Assembly: GCA_900208305.1 (NCBI GenBank)
Contig: OAPG01000021.1
Coordinates: forward strand, 310,001-374,000
Length of the DNA: 64,000 nucleotides
Reading direction: 5' to 3'
Source of the DNA: Melanopsichium pennsylvanicum
Taxonomy: Eukaryota; Basidiomycota; Ustilaginomycetes; Ustilaginales
The notes under the pieces: model-generated
Database searches by the model: none
What the model saw: the letters and a program-made list of their open reading frames with translations, nothing else
Told to the model about the DNA's origin: nothing
Program-made: the position numbers and the translations under genes
Shown: positions 39,088 through 49,869 of the stretch, one piece after another
How the letters are laid out: every line of letters begins with the position of its first letter
Numbering within the stretch: position 1 is the stretch's first letter

Positions 39088-39824
39088 CGTCAAAGCAGCA
39101 GGTTCCCCGCTATCCACGTGGGATCACTTCCTGGACGGTTACAGGCGACAACGTGTGCAACCTGGCAAAGAAGCGTCAAAGGTTTTCGCTCTTCGCACGC
39201 CGTTGGCGTCCATGCGAGGTTGAATGCGGATCGTAAGATTCAGATTTTGAGAGCAATACCTTCAACGTCGGGAGATGAGGTATCTGATTTGGATGAGACA
39301 ACGTCGACAGAGTCTGGGTTTCGATCGCAACCCTTGCGTTGTTTGAGTAGGTGTGTCCTTCGGCTGAAGCGGCGGTCGAGTTGCGGTCGTGTGACGAGTA
39401 AGGTATCGGTCAGTCGAGCGTGTTTTGTTACGAATGTATCTTCCGATACTGTCTTGGTGGTGCGTAGCTGCTGTTCAGATTGCGCTCAAAGCCATCTTTC
39501 GGCAAAGTCAAAACGATCAAACCCTGCTCCCCTTTCTTTTTGGTCTTTTCTTAGCCGGATCTTTCAGCCGACAAGTGTGTGATTTCATGTTGTAAATTAC
39601 TTTACATTACTCTAAATTTTCAGTACACAGTCACAGGTAAATCACGGTGTTCTGCTGTGCTTCGCCCACCTCCACCCCGCTGTGTGCAGTCATCCTTCCC
39701 CTAATCACACAGGGTCCCACCGCCTTGCAACGGCTAGCATCAAAGTGAACCATCTGGCCGCCGCGGAGAGAATCATACGGGCAGGCTTGGCTTGCAGCAC
39801 TCAAACGACGGACTGGACGCGACC
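39088..39824. promoter_or_regulatory. Divergent intergenic region, RIB7 / LCB4
   Basis: 737 bp hold both promoters. A CACGTG core occurs at 39115-39120, 28 bp from the RIB7 start. An AT-rich TTACTTTACATTACT segment lies near 39598. Nothing else is recognised. Confidence 0.45.
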
Positions 39825-41861
39825 ATGGCGCTCGATCTGTCGGCAACCGACAGCGCAGCTGCTGTTATCGATGTCTCTGTCGATGGTCAGCCAGCATCCA
39901 TAGGTTACGATCACGAGTTTCTCTATGTTGTGCGAGGCCATCACAAGCAAGCAGGGACGCCTGCAAGCAAAGCGCACGTACGAGTGCCACTAGCATTGGT
40001 GCTCAATGCTTCTTTCGTATCCGATTCGGATGGCGGCTCTCTACTCGTCCGACTCTTGTCGCCGCCCGTACAAGCGCAGAGTAGTAACGCATTAGGGGCC
40101 TGGTCCTTCTTCAAAAAAGTCAAGAGCGCACCAGAATGTATGGTGTCGCTTTCTCCTCACGCATACGGAGCTCTCACACCTGCAGCGCGCGCCGAGCGAC
40201 TCAAAGAACAACTAGAAGGACCTTGCTCAAGCCTTCGTCTTGTCAAGATCGAGGCCCGTGTCGTGGCGACCAGAGACGGTGCCGATATCGAAGCTAGGAC
40301 GCAAGCCTGGGTCGATCAAGTCATGAATAAAGCATACAAGGACATCAAACCTTACAGACGGGTCAAGGTGTTGATCAACCCGGTTGGAGGCCCCGGCAAG
40401 GGAAGGCAGCTTTTCGAGAGTCGAGCTCGTCCTATTCTAGAGGCTGCAGGCTGCAAGCTCGATATTACTATAACTACGCATAGGATGCACGGTCTGGAAA
40501 TCGCTAGAGACCTTGAGGTTGAGAACTACGATGCAGTCGGCGTAGTCAGCGGTGATGGCCTGCTTCACGAGATGCTCAATGGGTTTGCAACAAGACCAGA
40601 CGCTGACAAAGCGCTTGCTCTTCCTTTGGCTCCTATCCCAGCAGGAAGTGGCAATGCCATGTCGATCAACCTCCTTGGCGCTCAACAGGGATTTAGCCTC
40701 GCTCTGGCGTGCCTCAACATCATCAAAGGTCGTCCCATGAAGCTTGACCTGCTCAGCGTCACACAGCCCGCATCAGCATTCCCGCCAGGTGTACCTGTAC
40801 CAGGGAGACCCGACTCTAGCACTCTTAGCAAGCGTGCTGCCAAACCCAGACGAGATGGCACGCTCGCTGGCAGTGCGACCGGATGTGCTCGAGAATCGGA
40901 AGACATCGCTCGGCTCATCGACGCACCCTCGAAACCTTATGTTCAGTACTATTCGTTCCTTTCCCAAGCCATTGGCATCTTCGCAGACCTGGATCTGGGA
41001 ACAGAACACCTGCGGGCATTGGGTGACACACGCTTTGTCATCGGATACGCTACCTCTGTGATGCGTAACGCCAAGTGCGAGGTGGACGTTGACATCAAGC
41101 TCGGCACACGCGGCAGCAAGAACAAGGCCGAGATGCGTCAGCGTGTCATAGATTTTGACAAGTGCAGTCAGTCGTCCGCGATTAGTGCTTCCGAGTCGGT
41201 CGCAGCCCCTACAGTTTTGGGTTCCGATATCGAAGAGCAGCAACAAGGTGTAGCAGCGTCTTCTCCGCGCGCCTTCGTCCACGGAGTCATTACAGACCCA
41301 CTTACAACCGATGGCAACCCACCACCGCCGTTCGACATGCTCGATCCATCATGGCAAAGCTCTTTTCTGACTCAGACAAACTCAGCTAGACAAGTTGGTG
41401 CTGCAATGGAGTCTTCGCAAGAGCGAGATCAGGCAATCGCTTCGGGCTGGATGCGAATCTACGATCCTCTTGCAAGTCTCTACGCGGGCAAATTGCCCTT
41501 TGTCAGCCGCGACCTGATGCAGTTCCCATTTGCTCTCCCAAACGATGGCACCATCGATGTGGCGATGATCCTGCACGCAGGTGGCCGAGCCGCCAAGGTG
41601 CCTGAGAATGGATACGCAGAGTCAGGGCAGCTTGTCTACCAGAAGGCCATCACTTACCTCAAAGTGGAAGCCATTCGCGTGACGCCAAGGCGCAAGCAAG
41701 GCGATAAGACACTCAAGAACGGCGGTTTGATCAGCATCGACGGAGAGAAGGTGCCATATGCAGCCTTCCAGGTAGAAATAGCTCAGGGTCTGCAATACTC
41801 GGTGCTCTCCCTCTACGGCCGCTTCTGCGTGGCCGTGGTCGAGCCACCATCAGCCACATAG
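39825..41861 (+). CDS. LCB4: Sphingoid long-chain base kinase (sphingosine kinase family)
   Basis: One exon of 678 residues from the ATG at 39825, which has a strong GACCATGG context; the frame is open 11 codons upstream without ATG. These kinases phosphorylate dihydrosphingosine and phytosphingosine at membranes. The lipid-kinase catalytic domain begins at about residue 182 with VLINPVGGPGKG, the nucleotide loop. Catalytic SGDG is at 242-245 (VSGDGLLHEMLNG), followed by LPLAPIPAGSGNAMS. The C-terminal lobe includes PFVSRDLMQFPFALPNDGTI and DGEKVPYAAFQVEI. About 110 residues of low conservation (about 320-360 and 450-520) are inserted between the lobes. Orthology to Lcb4 versus Lcb5 cannot be separated. 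Confidence 0.94.
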   Translation: MALDLSATDSAAAVIDVSVDGQPASIGYDHEFLYVVRGHHKQAGTPASKAHVRVPLALVLNASFVSDSDGGSLLVRLLSPPVQAQSSNALGAWSFFKKVKSAPECMVSLSPHAYGALTPAARAERLKEQLEGPCSSLRLVKIEARVVATRDGADIEARTQAWVDQVMNKAYKDIKPYRRVKVLINPVGGPGKGRQLFESRARPILEAAGCKLDITITTHRMHGLEIARDLEVENYDAVGVVSGDGLLHEMLNGFATRPDADKALALPLAPIPAGSGNAMSINLLGAQQGFSLALACLNIIKGRPMKLDLLSVTQPASAFPPGVPVPGRPDSSTLSKRAAKPRRDGTLAGSATGCARESEDIARLIDAPSKPYVQYYSFLSQAIGIFADLDLGTEHLRALGDTRFVIGYATSVMRNAKCEVDVDIKLGTRGSKNKAEMRQRVIDFDKCSQSSAISASESVAAPTVLGSDIEEQQQGVAASSPRAFVHGVITDPLTTDGNPPPPFDMLDPSWQSSFLTQTNSARQVGAAMESSQERDQAIASGWMRIYDPLASLYAGKLPFVSRDLMQFPFALPNDGTIDVAMILHAGGRAAKVPENGYAESGQLVYQKAITYLKVEAIRVTPRRKQGDKTLKNGGLISIDGEKVPYAAFQVEIAQGLQYSVLSLYGRFCVAVVEPPSAT

Positions 41862-42522
41862 ATACCACCCTAAACTCGAACTACCTTGAAAGGACGTAAA
41901 TCAGTTTCACAAGAGCTCGAGCGTCCCCGAGTCTAAAATTTGGCAGGCGACCAAGCTGAGCGAAGCAAGTTTGTTCCTCCATTTGTGTACGGCCTATTCG
42001 GCTCGAGACGAATTCAGATTGGAGTTGATCCATTGATGTTCTGCACATTTCTCCCGCTGACTGTCTATATTCGAGCCTTGAGTTCCCGATGTTTGCTGGC
42101 TCTCTGATGTTTTCCCCCTAATCCTCGCGCGACCATGTAATCCAAGAAAAATAGACGTCCAAATAGTTCTGTGGTGCTTGTCGAGCCACAAGACCTCGAA
42201 AGAGGATATCAGAAAGAGCTTGGCTGACAGCAAAGCCTCGGTGACTTGGATGCGGCAATATGTATGGTAAAGTACAGGACTCGGGATTTTGTGATCAAGT
42301 CCGGCTATAGGAGCTGTTCTTGCGTGATGAGACATCTAGTCACAGTGTGTAATGTACATTACTGCAGGGTCTTGCTCGAAGTGTGGAGGGTCGTGCGCGT
42401 CTCTTTGTGAAACCTTGGGCTATATAGTCAAGACTTGAGATGTTTTCCTCATCCGCTTCTGCTCATACAATTCTCATCATTCAAGTTTTCGAGCTATCTC
42501 CCTAGTTACATATTGCATCCAA
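41862..42522. promoter_or_regulatory. Intergenic region upstream of the SDR-like gene
   Basis: 661 bp between LCB4 and the SDR-like gene, both on the plus strand. A perfect 14-bp palindrome GTAATGTACATTAC at 42349-42362 lies 161 bp upstream of the SDR-like start and is the only notable element. Confidence 0.5.
42349..42362. promoter_or_regulatory. 14-bp perfect palindrome
   Basis: GTAATGTACATTAC reads the same on both strands. Its position before the SDR-like gene fits a dimeric regulator site, but a few such palindromes are expected by chance in 64 kb. Confidence 0.25.
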
Positions 42523-43404
42523 ATGTCGATTTCAGCAGCAGCCAAGCAAATTGTGGTAGTCGTGGGAGCCGGACCAGGGTTGGGCTTCAGTGTGGCGCGC
42601 AAGTTTGCCGAGCAAGGTCATCCTGTAGCGCTTCTGTCGCGTTCAAAGGACCGGCTGGAATCGCTGGCAGCTCACATCAACGGTCTGCCCAGCCACGGAC
42701 GTGCAGTGGCATATGCAGTAGATGTACAGGATGAAGCGTCAGTGAACAACACCATTCAGTCGGTACAGGATCACTTTCAAAGTGGTGAAGCGGGAGCAGA
42801 ACACAAGGATGCATTCATCCACACAGGTATCTTTAATCCAGGAGGTGGCTTTGTACGAGCTCCTTTCCTCGAAACCAAGGCTAGTCAGGTCGAAGATGCT
42901 TTCAAGACGCAGGTGTAAGTGTCCACTATGTGCGTATGCTCCCTCTTTGGAGACTTATACTGACTGATTCTTGCCTTTCGACTCGACAGGTATGGCGGTT
43001 TCGTCTTTTCGCAGGCCATCTTGAAAGCCATCACCTCCAGCCCAGCGTTTACACAGAACAGCGATGCGAAAGTACCACGGGGTAACATTCTGCTGACAGG
43101 TGCAACTGCTTCGGTCAAGGGCAGTGCCAACTTTTCGGCATTTGCATCGTCCAAGTTTGGCTTGCGCGCATTGGGACAGAGCCTGGCGAGAGAATGGGGA
43201 CCCAAAGGCGTGCATGTGTCGCACTTTATCATCGACGGCATCATTGTGACAGATCGCACAGACTCGATGTTGGGCAAGGACTATGCAGCCGAATCTCGCA
43301 TGGATCCGGATGCCATCGCCCAGGTGTACCTCGACACAGCACGACAGCCTCGCAGTGTATGGGCGTTCGAGATGGATTTGCGTCCATCGGTAGAGAAGTG
43401 GTGA
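42523..43404 (+). CDS. Short-chain dehydrogenase/reductase-like protein with Tyr replaced by Phe
   Basis: Two exons, 42523-42914 and 42990-43404, encode 268 residues; the 75-bp intron has a GTAAGT donor and GACAG acceptor, and the junction reads T-Q-V-Y-G-G-F. The Rossmann motif is at residues 15-21 (GAGPGLG). A serine-containing LLTGATASVKGS segment is followed by F182-A-S-S-K186 where classical SDRs have Y-x-x-x-K. The end contains GPKGVHVSHFIIDGIIVTDR. This combination is seen in a divergent SDR group (with FAAAK-like motifs) rather than pointing to a sequencing error. Substrate and even oxidoreductase activity are unknown. Confidence 0.88.
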
Positions 43405-43763
43405 GGCGTCTATCCATTTATGGTACTGTTTCTTGCAATATAATTCCTCATCTCTTTCGAGTACATTAGAGTGCTGTGAAGTTGTGCGAAATTGTTTGGA
43501 TCGTCTGTTGTTTGTGCAAGGTGGGAACGAGGTTGGCTGATGTCGGGCGCCTTTAGCATTGTTTACATTTATGGTGAAAGCTAGCCAGGCAAGCACAGTT
43601 TAGTGTTTGACTTAGAGCTCGTAAGTAGCATTGTGCAGTTCTTGCTTCTTCCGCAAAAAGCTTACTCTGCCGCTACAAGACTGTGCCAGATTATGGTTTC
43701 CGGCAAACTATATCCGAAGTGATTCACAATTGCAGTACCTGCAAATGCGCCTTGTGGTAAACG

Positions 43764-43810
43764 AAAATTAAAAAATCAAAAATCAAAAATCAAAAATTAA
43801 AAGTTAAAAT
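43764..43810. repeat. AAAAATC-type simple repeat
   Basis: Four to five imperfect copies of a 7-base A-rich unit in a promoter region. Confidence 0.8.
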
Positions 43811-43951
43811 TTGAACTGCGAAAAGCCGGATCACGCAACTGCATTTCTCCTGAGCATGCTGTTTTGATGCACATGCCAAACACCTAAAAAATAAAAAATA
43901 AAATTAGAATTCGCGCACCAGCCAGCCTGTCAACTGAGATGGTTAGTTAGT

Positions 43952-43974
43952 ACACACACACACACACACACACA
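43952..43974. repeat. (AC)n microsatellite
   Basis: About eleven AC units, uninterrupted. Confidence 0.95.
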
Positions 43975-44329
43975 GAGGCGTCATGCTGCAATCAAATTTA
44001 TTGTCACTACTTGACATCCTTTCGGTTACAGTACACTTGCTCATCTTGCGTACGCCTATGCTTCCACCTCATTAGAATTCTCCGCTTCTCATCTCACTCG
44101 ACACTCTCTCTTCAGGATACAAGCAAACGCTTGATATCTTTACAGAGATCGGACTGTCAAGATCATCACATATACGGGCAGCTGGTTGCATGATCAATCA
44201 ACAAGCTCGACTTCGCTAACACTTGTCGAACAATCGGACCAACCAGCAAGACTCAGAGCAACACTTCATCTTGGCTATAACAGGCGAACGAGCTCTTCTG
44301 CTTGCACGAATATTTCGGCTTGCAACAAC

Positions 44330-45711
44330 ATGCCGTTTCACAACCCACTGGCAAAGCAGCCCGAATCATATATAAAGAAGAAGGAATACGAGTTCAAAAA
44401 GACGCTTGGCGAGGGGACGTTTGGCATTGTCAGGTCCGCAATATGGAAAGCGGCAGATCCGCCTATTGGAGTTGCAGTCAAGGTGATCAGCAAGCGTATC
44501 TTACGCGGACATGACGAGATCGTCAAGGATGAGATGAATGTGCTCAAGGGTCTGGACCAACCCCACGTGGTCAAATTCTTGGACTGGTTCGAGAGCAAAG
44601 ACAAGGTAAGTCTCAATCATTATGACCGTTTAAAAATGGCATTCGTACCGACGCTTCTAGCAATTCTCGTTCCTTTTTTGTTGATGTCATGTAACAGTAC
44701 TATCTCGTCTTCGAGGAAGCCACAGGAGGAGAACTCTTTGAACGCATCCTCGAACGTGGGCGATTTACCGAGCTAGATGCATGTCGAACCATCCGTACTG
44801 TTCTCTCAGCCATTCAGTACCTTCACCATCATAACATTGTTCACCGCGATATTAAGCCCGAGAACATTCTTTACCGCACCAAAGCCGAAGATGCCAACGT
44901 GGTTCTGGTAGATTTCGGGATTGCCGCACACATGAAGGATGACGACGAAGTGCTCACATCCGTCTGCGGCAGTTTTGGCTATGCTGCACCTGAGATTCTC
45001 GCCAAAAAAGGCCATGGTAAAGCGGTCGACATGTGGAGCCTTGGAGTCATCACCTACACCATGCTTTGCGGCTACACCCCCTTCCGTTCGGATGACGCAG
45101 CAGCATTGGCAGCCGAGACACAACGTGGCAAGGTCGAATTCCACGACCGATATTGGAAGAACGTGAGCGCTCAAGCCAAAGACTTTGTCAAGGCATGTTT
45201 GACCGTGGATCCCAAGAAGCGAATCACGGCGGATCAAGGAATGGCGCATGCATGGCTCACCGAGCATCGCGAAGAGACGCAAGGAGTGCACGACATCTCG
45301 GCAGGCTTGCGCGAGAATTACCGGAAGCGATGGAAAAGTGCAATCGCAGCGGTCCGGGCTTCGACCAAGTTCCGCACGTTTGCACAGCTCGCAAACGAGA
45401 GCCGTGCAGAGAATCAGAACCAGTCATCGATAAGAGACCTTGCGTCCGAGTCCTCTTCGGTGTCCGATATGAAGGCGTTTGGGGACGATCGGGGCAAGAT
45501 CTCGCCACCAACCAAGAGAGAGTTGTACAGCGAAGACGAAGAAGAGGAAGGCGATACGAGCGAATGGTTCGAAACTGAGGATGGAAGTGCTGCGAAGGGG
45601 AATGAGGTATCAGCAGCAACAGGCAGTGAGTCAAAGAAGGAGGAAGGGCTGGTTGAGAAGCTCGAACACAAGCTAGACGGGCTTCACCTCAGACCCTCGT
45701 CCAGCAAGTAG
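44330..45711 (+). CDS. CMK1: Calcium/calmodulin-dependent protein kinase (CaMK1-like)
   Basis: Two exons, 44330-44605 and 44698-45711, encode 429 residues; the 92-bp intron (GTAAGT ... AACAG) lies between D-K and Y-Y-L-V-F. The ATG at 44330 is chosen because the open frame upstream has no ATG. Kinase landmarks are GEGTFG near residue 30, K51 in VAVKVI, H-R-D at 141-143 followed by IKPEN, D164-F-G, and CGSFGYAAPEI. GYAAPE and the short activation loop are typical of fungal CaMKs. After the kinase domain, RENYRKRWKSAIAAVRASTK is a basic amphipathic helix suited to autoinhibition and calmodulin binding. The last 100 residues are acidic and disordered. Assignment to Cmk1 versus Cmk2 is not possible. 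Confidence 0.93.
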
Positions 45712-46776
45712 ATGTCTTTCTCCTTTCGCCGCTCTTTCTGCATAGCAAGCAGCTGCGAAGATCATTTTGGCTTTGGCTGCCAATCTGTTTGGGCGCCTTG
45801 CGAATTGTGTCGAGTGCTGCTGTTCATTTTCTTGGTTCACTTCTCGTCAGTCTGGCTTGCACTCGTTTGTACGTTATGTTCTTTTTCAATAAGAGCTTTT
45901 CGATTTGCCATTGAATGCAATGAGGGTGTGAGTCGTGTTTGATACGAGGGCGTCTGGTTGCGATTCATGTTGAATCCAGAAGCAGACTCTGTCGCAAACT
46001 ATCATATTGAAGTGGCAACTGTGATACTGCTAGTGGTTTCGAAAAAGGTTTCTGCAGTAAATTTTATTTTTGACTCTGAAAAGAAAAAAAAATCGGCACA
46101 CAAAAACCACAGCCCATAAAATATAGGCCTTGTTAAATTGTGTGTTGGCTGTACGTGTTGCTGTACGTGTTATGGGAGTGTGCGCGCGTCAAGCTCATCC
46201 CGAAGAGCAATGGACGATTACGCTGTGAAAGACTACTTTGATCTTTTCAGTATTTCTCATCGTTCATTGGAGTTGACTGGGATCAAGTAAAATGAGTGCA
46301 GAGGCAACCGAATCACTCTAATTTACACTGACAAGAAAGGCTCACAGTAGTTGGCTACCTTTGCATGAGCTCGGACCCCTTTTTCGAAATCCCACATTCA
46401 CATTGTAGGGTGCACGCACAAGCGCCTACGCCACGCTGTACTGCAGGCAAAGCTTCAACACACAGACTCAGACACAGACTCAGACACAGACACACGCAAC
46501 TCTCTTTCTTTTGCCGACCTCAGCGGTTATTCTTGCAGGGCTGACTTGTTTCGTATCTTGAAAATTTCCGCTTCCAAGTCAGCGTCAGTCGACGCACTTG
46601 AACATTTGTGATTGCTTCTGTCCTTCGCTCGTACCTGGATCTGATCCCTTTCCACCTCTACCTTGGAGTTTTGACCTTTCTCCATCTTACACTTTATAGG
46701 CTCGAATTCATCTTCCGCTTCGATCTAGGTTGCACAAAACGAGCTCGGCCTTTCAGCAAGTTTGGATCACCAGCCC
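45712..46776. promoter_or_regulatory. Intergenic region, CMK1 3' end to ZRG17-like gene
   Basis: 1.07 kb. A short CAGACT/CAGACA repeat lies at 46460-46496, and a pyrimidine-rich leader precedes the zinc-transporter gene. No gene is seen. Confidence 0.55.
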
Positions 46777-49700
46777 ATGCCTTTATCCTCGCACGAGCAT
46801 CTCGACAATCTCTCTCGACCCTCTTTCCCTCATACTACCACAACGATCGCTGGCGATCTTGTTCTTGCCCAATCACGCTCCGCAAACGTGCCCAGTAGCG
46901 GGCGTCCCCCGAGCTCCACCAAGGCAGAAACCCCCATTCCATCAGATCAGTTGCACAAAACGTCCCCGTCAGCACTCTCTCACAAGCGATCCGTCAAAGA
47001 CATCGCCAAGGAGTACGAGATTCGTGAAGACTCCACCTCTGCCCTTTTGCGACCGCCCTCGTCTCTATCTCGCTCATCTTCATCCATCTTGTCTGCATCT
47101 CAAACACCTTTGACGGAGCAAGTCCATAGCAGCCTGGTAGTACTCGACAACCATCGCCCACCAACGCTGCAGAAGCACAATTCGTTCCTATTGCTAAGCA
47201 ACTTGGATCCGACCAACCTCAGTGCTACCCCGCCGCGCCCTCGAAGCCTCAGCAGCAGTTCGGTATCCACTCTCCCTAGATCGCCTTCCATTAGGCTTGC
47301 CAGTGGCTCTTACCCTTCCACACTCAGGCCATCCTCCAACAAGACATCAAAATCTTCTATCCGTTCAATTCGCTCGCTTCCCGAACCCCCTCCGCCGCCT
47401 CATCAGACCGCGGAAAACCTCTTCTCCACACCAACAAGCATCATCGAAGCGATCTCATTTGCAGAAACGCTGATCGAGACTGTTACTATGAGTGCCCCTC
47501 AATCAGAGCCTACTACAACGTCTGCGTTGACAGAACCACAGCCTACAGTGCTAGCGCACGACGTAAGGCAACAAGGGGATAGCCATGAGCACGCTGCTGC
47601 CAGGAATGAGAAAGGCGAGGACGAAGCTGTGTACGAGGACATGGACAGCGTCACCGATCTTGCCAACTCGCATTCCAACGGCGCTGGCCTGTCGGTACCC
47701 GCTGTCGACTTTTCGAACATGAGCTTGGCCGAGCGCCGAGAACACTCGCGCAGACATTCCAACATTCACAGCCGCAACCTGAGCGTCTTCTTTCCTCAGC
47801 CAGGCACCGAAGCAGAAGCAGAAGCCGATGCGATCAAGGCGCGAGAGCACTTTGAGCAAGGCGTCAATCACGCCGGAGGAGTAGCTGCCTCTGCATCTGC
47901 AGTCACAAGTGCTGATGATTCCTCGACCAAAATACACCGTCGCGGCAACAGCGGCAACCGACCACAGATCACTGTCAGTACCGATGCAACCACCCTCTCG
48001 CCTCGCTCCGCTTCTTTTGCAGCTCTCACCTCCAAAGAACAGTCTAGCAACAGGCTCGACGCTCCCAACCACTATGGCGACCTTAGGTCTAGCCCTTCCA
48101 AAAGCCGGCGTGGGCATCACCACCGCCACAGTGTCGCCATGCTCGATTCCGGACTTAGCCCCTCGGCAGCAAACCAGAACGGCCACGGCATGGAAAGATC
48201 CACCTCATCAACGTCCTGGAATTCAGACACCTCTTACGCTGCTGCGCCGTTCGACGATCATCGTCCTCGCACCCACGACGGCCACGACGGCCACGATGGC
48301 CACGATCACGGTCACGAGCACAAACGATCACTACACGTTCGCACTGTTTCTGCACTGGGTCACATTCCACAAGCTTCGCGGCCGCTGCTCTTGTTCGGCA
48401 TCTCCCATTTCGGTCTCGGTGCCGCACTATGGGTGGCGGGCCAGGAGGTCGACTCGCTCTCGGCCACTGGTCTTGGCTATCTTGTCGTCTTTGATGCCAT
48501 GGGAATTCTGAGCAGTGCCCTGTCCGACTGGGCTCTTGAATGGGAGCAGCACGCCAGCGACTTGCGCAGGAGAAATGGCAAACCTGAAGGCGCAACCTTG
48601 AAAAGACCTTATGGAATGCACCGCGTCTCCACTCTGCTTCACTTTGTGCAGACGATCTACTTGCTTTTCGCTAGTGTCTACGTGCTCAAAGAGTCGGTCG
48701 AGCATGCTTTGCTTGAAGGCGGTGGAAGCGTATCAGAATCCGACGGGCTAGGTGAATCGGCTTCCGGTCACGATCACTCGCATGCACACGCCGAGCACTC
48801 GCTGGGCATCATCATGCCCAACTTGCTGCTAGCGCTTTCGCTCGCCGCCTGCGTCTTCTCCAACATCGTCATGGGTAATCACGCCAGGCTGGTAGCGGCA
48901 TGCGGAATCAACACTGCTGCATCGGGCGGAGCGCCTGGTGGCCCACGTCACGGACGAAGTGGCTCCGTGCTGATGCGACCATCCGAACTGGCCTCTCCGC
49001 TGCTGGCACTGTTGGCAAATCCGTTCAGCTTGACTGTGCTCTTTTTCAGCTCAGCTCTTCTATTCGCCGGTCTGACCATGCCTTCGGTTCAAGTCGCAGC
49101 TCTCGACAAAGTGCTCGCTGGTCTGGAATCGGTGTCAATGTTCTACGTTGCATATCCTGCATCCGTAGCGCTCGGCAAAGTGCTCCTGCAGACAGCGCCA
49201 ATCGACGCTTCGCCCAACAAGCAGCAGCTCAAGCGTGCGCTCAAGGTGGTTGAACAGCATCCTCTCGTATCCTACGTGCCCCCACCGAATCTCTGGCAAT
49301 TGACCCCACCCACTTCTGCGCTGGTTCAGGCAGACCGCGGATCTGGCATGCTCACATCTGGGAGTGGCTTGCATTTTGGAAGCAAGACAGCATCGTTGGT
49401 CGCTTCCGTGACGGTATTTCTTAGGGCAGACGCATCGGAAGAGGATTGCTTTGAGATGACAAAGTGGGTCTGGGAGAAGTTGGCGCCGAGTATCGGGGCA
49501 GGAAGGGGATTGATGGCAGGTGAGATGTTCAGAGGGACACAGAGGGCGGGAGAGTTGACGGTGAGCGTCAAGAGGGAGGGGCATGAGGATGATGGTGCTG
49601 AACATACGTTTGGCGGCTACGGACATGCACATGATCACCATGGACCCGATCACGGACACGGACACGTCCATACGCATGGACATAGTCACGATCATGGTCA

Positions 49701-49869
49701 CAGCCATGGTCACAGCCATGGTCACAGTCGCCACGATCACAGCCATCACAGCCATGATCAGCACAGTCACGGTCACGCTCACACTCATGACCATTCTGCC
49801 CATTCTCACCATCACGGTCTAGGCCACAGCCAAGGTCATCACCATGACCACCATCACCATCATCACTAG
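46777..49869 (+). CDS. ZRG17: CDF-family zinc transporter subunit, Zrg17/ZnT6-like
   Basis: One exon of 1030 residues from the ATG at 46777; the frame is open upstream without ATG. The first 520 residues are Ser/Pro-rich and disordered. Six hydrophobic segments follow (from RPLLLFGISHFGLGAALWVA to MFYVAYPASVALGKVLLQ), with a YGMHRVSTLLHFVQ stretch recalling the CDF segment before TM3. In TM2 the zinc site H-x-x-x-D appears as G-I-L-S (DAMGILSSALSD), and TM5 lacks H-x-x-x-D. This suggests the non-transporting partner of an Msc2/Zrg17-type ER heterodimer rather than an active pump. The C-terminal 85 residues are an extreme His tail with GHSHGHSHGHS repeats ending in six His. Another His cluster (HDGHDGHDGHDHGHEH) lies just before TM1. 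The exact orthologue is inference. Confidence 0.8.
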   Translation: MPLSSHEHLDNLSRPSFPHTTTTIAGDLVLAQSRSANVPSSGRPPSSTKAETPIPSDQLHKTSPSALSHKRSVKDIAKEYEIREDSTSALLRPPSSLSRSSSSILSASQTPLTEQVHSSLVVLDNHRPPTLQKHNSFLLLSNLDPTNLSATPPRPRSLSSSSVSTLPRSPSIRLASGSYPSTLRPSSNKTSKSSIRSIRSLPEPPPPPHQTAENLFSTPTSIIEAISFAETLIETVTMSAPQSEPTTTSALTEPQPTVLAHDVRQQGDSHEHAAARNEKGEDEAVYEDMDSVTDLANSHSNGAGLSVPAVDFSNMSLAERREHSRRHSNIHSRNLSVFFPQPGTEAEAEADAIKAREHFEQGVNHAGGVAASASAVTSADDSSTKIHRRGNSGNRPQITVSTDATTLSPRSASFAALTSKEQSSNRLDAPNHYGDLRSSPSKSRRGHHHRHSVAMLDSGLSPSAANQNGHGMERSTSSTSWNSDTSYAAAPFDDHRPRTHDGHDGHDGHDHGHEHKRSLHVRTVSALGHIPQASRPLLLFGISHFGLGAALWVAGQEVDSLSATGLGYLVVFDAMGILSSALSDWALEWEQHASDLRRRNGKPEGATLKRPYGMHRVSTLLHFVQTIYLLFASVYVLKESVEHALLEGGGSVSESDGLGESASGHDHSHAHAEHSLGIIMPNLLLALSLAACVFSNIVMGNHARLVAACGINTAASGGAPGGPRHGRSGSVLMRPSELASPLLALLANPFSLTVLFFSSALLFAGLTMPSVQVAALDKVLAGLESVSMFYVAYPASVALGKVLLQTAPIDASPNKQQLKRALKVVEQHPLVSYVPPPNLWQLTPPTSALVQADRGSGMLTSGSGLHFGSKTASLVASVTVFLRADASEEDCFEMTKWVWEKLAPSIGAGRGLMAGEMFRGTQRAGELTVSVKREGHEDDGAEHTFGGYGHAHDHHGPDHGHGHVHTHGHSHDHGHSHGHSHGHSRHDHSHHSHDQHSHGHAHTHDHSAHSHHHGLGHSQGHHHDHHHHHH
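49620..49866 (+). repeat. His-codon repeat region of the zinc-transporter gene
   Basis: About 245 bp of degenerate CAC/CAT/GGT/GAC hexamer units encoding the His/Gly/Ser/Asp tail. CATGGTCACAGC-type units recur near 49691-49730. Confidence 0.85.

Larger units (their letters stand above)
43405..44329. promoter_or_regulatory. Intergenic region upstream of the CaM-kinase gene
   Basis: 925 bp containing an A-rich AAAAATC repeat (43764-43810) and an AC microsatellite (43952-43974). TACAGTAC occurs at 44027-44034. No gene is seen. Confidence 0.5.
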
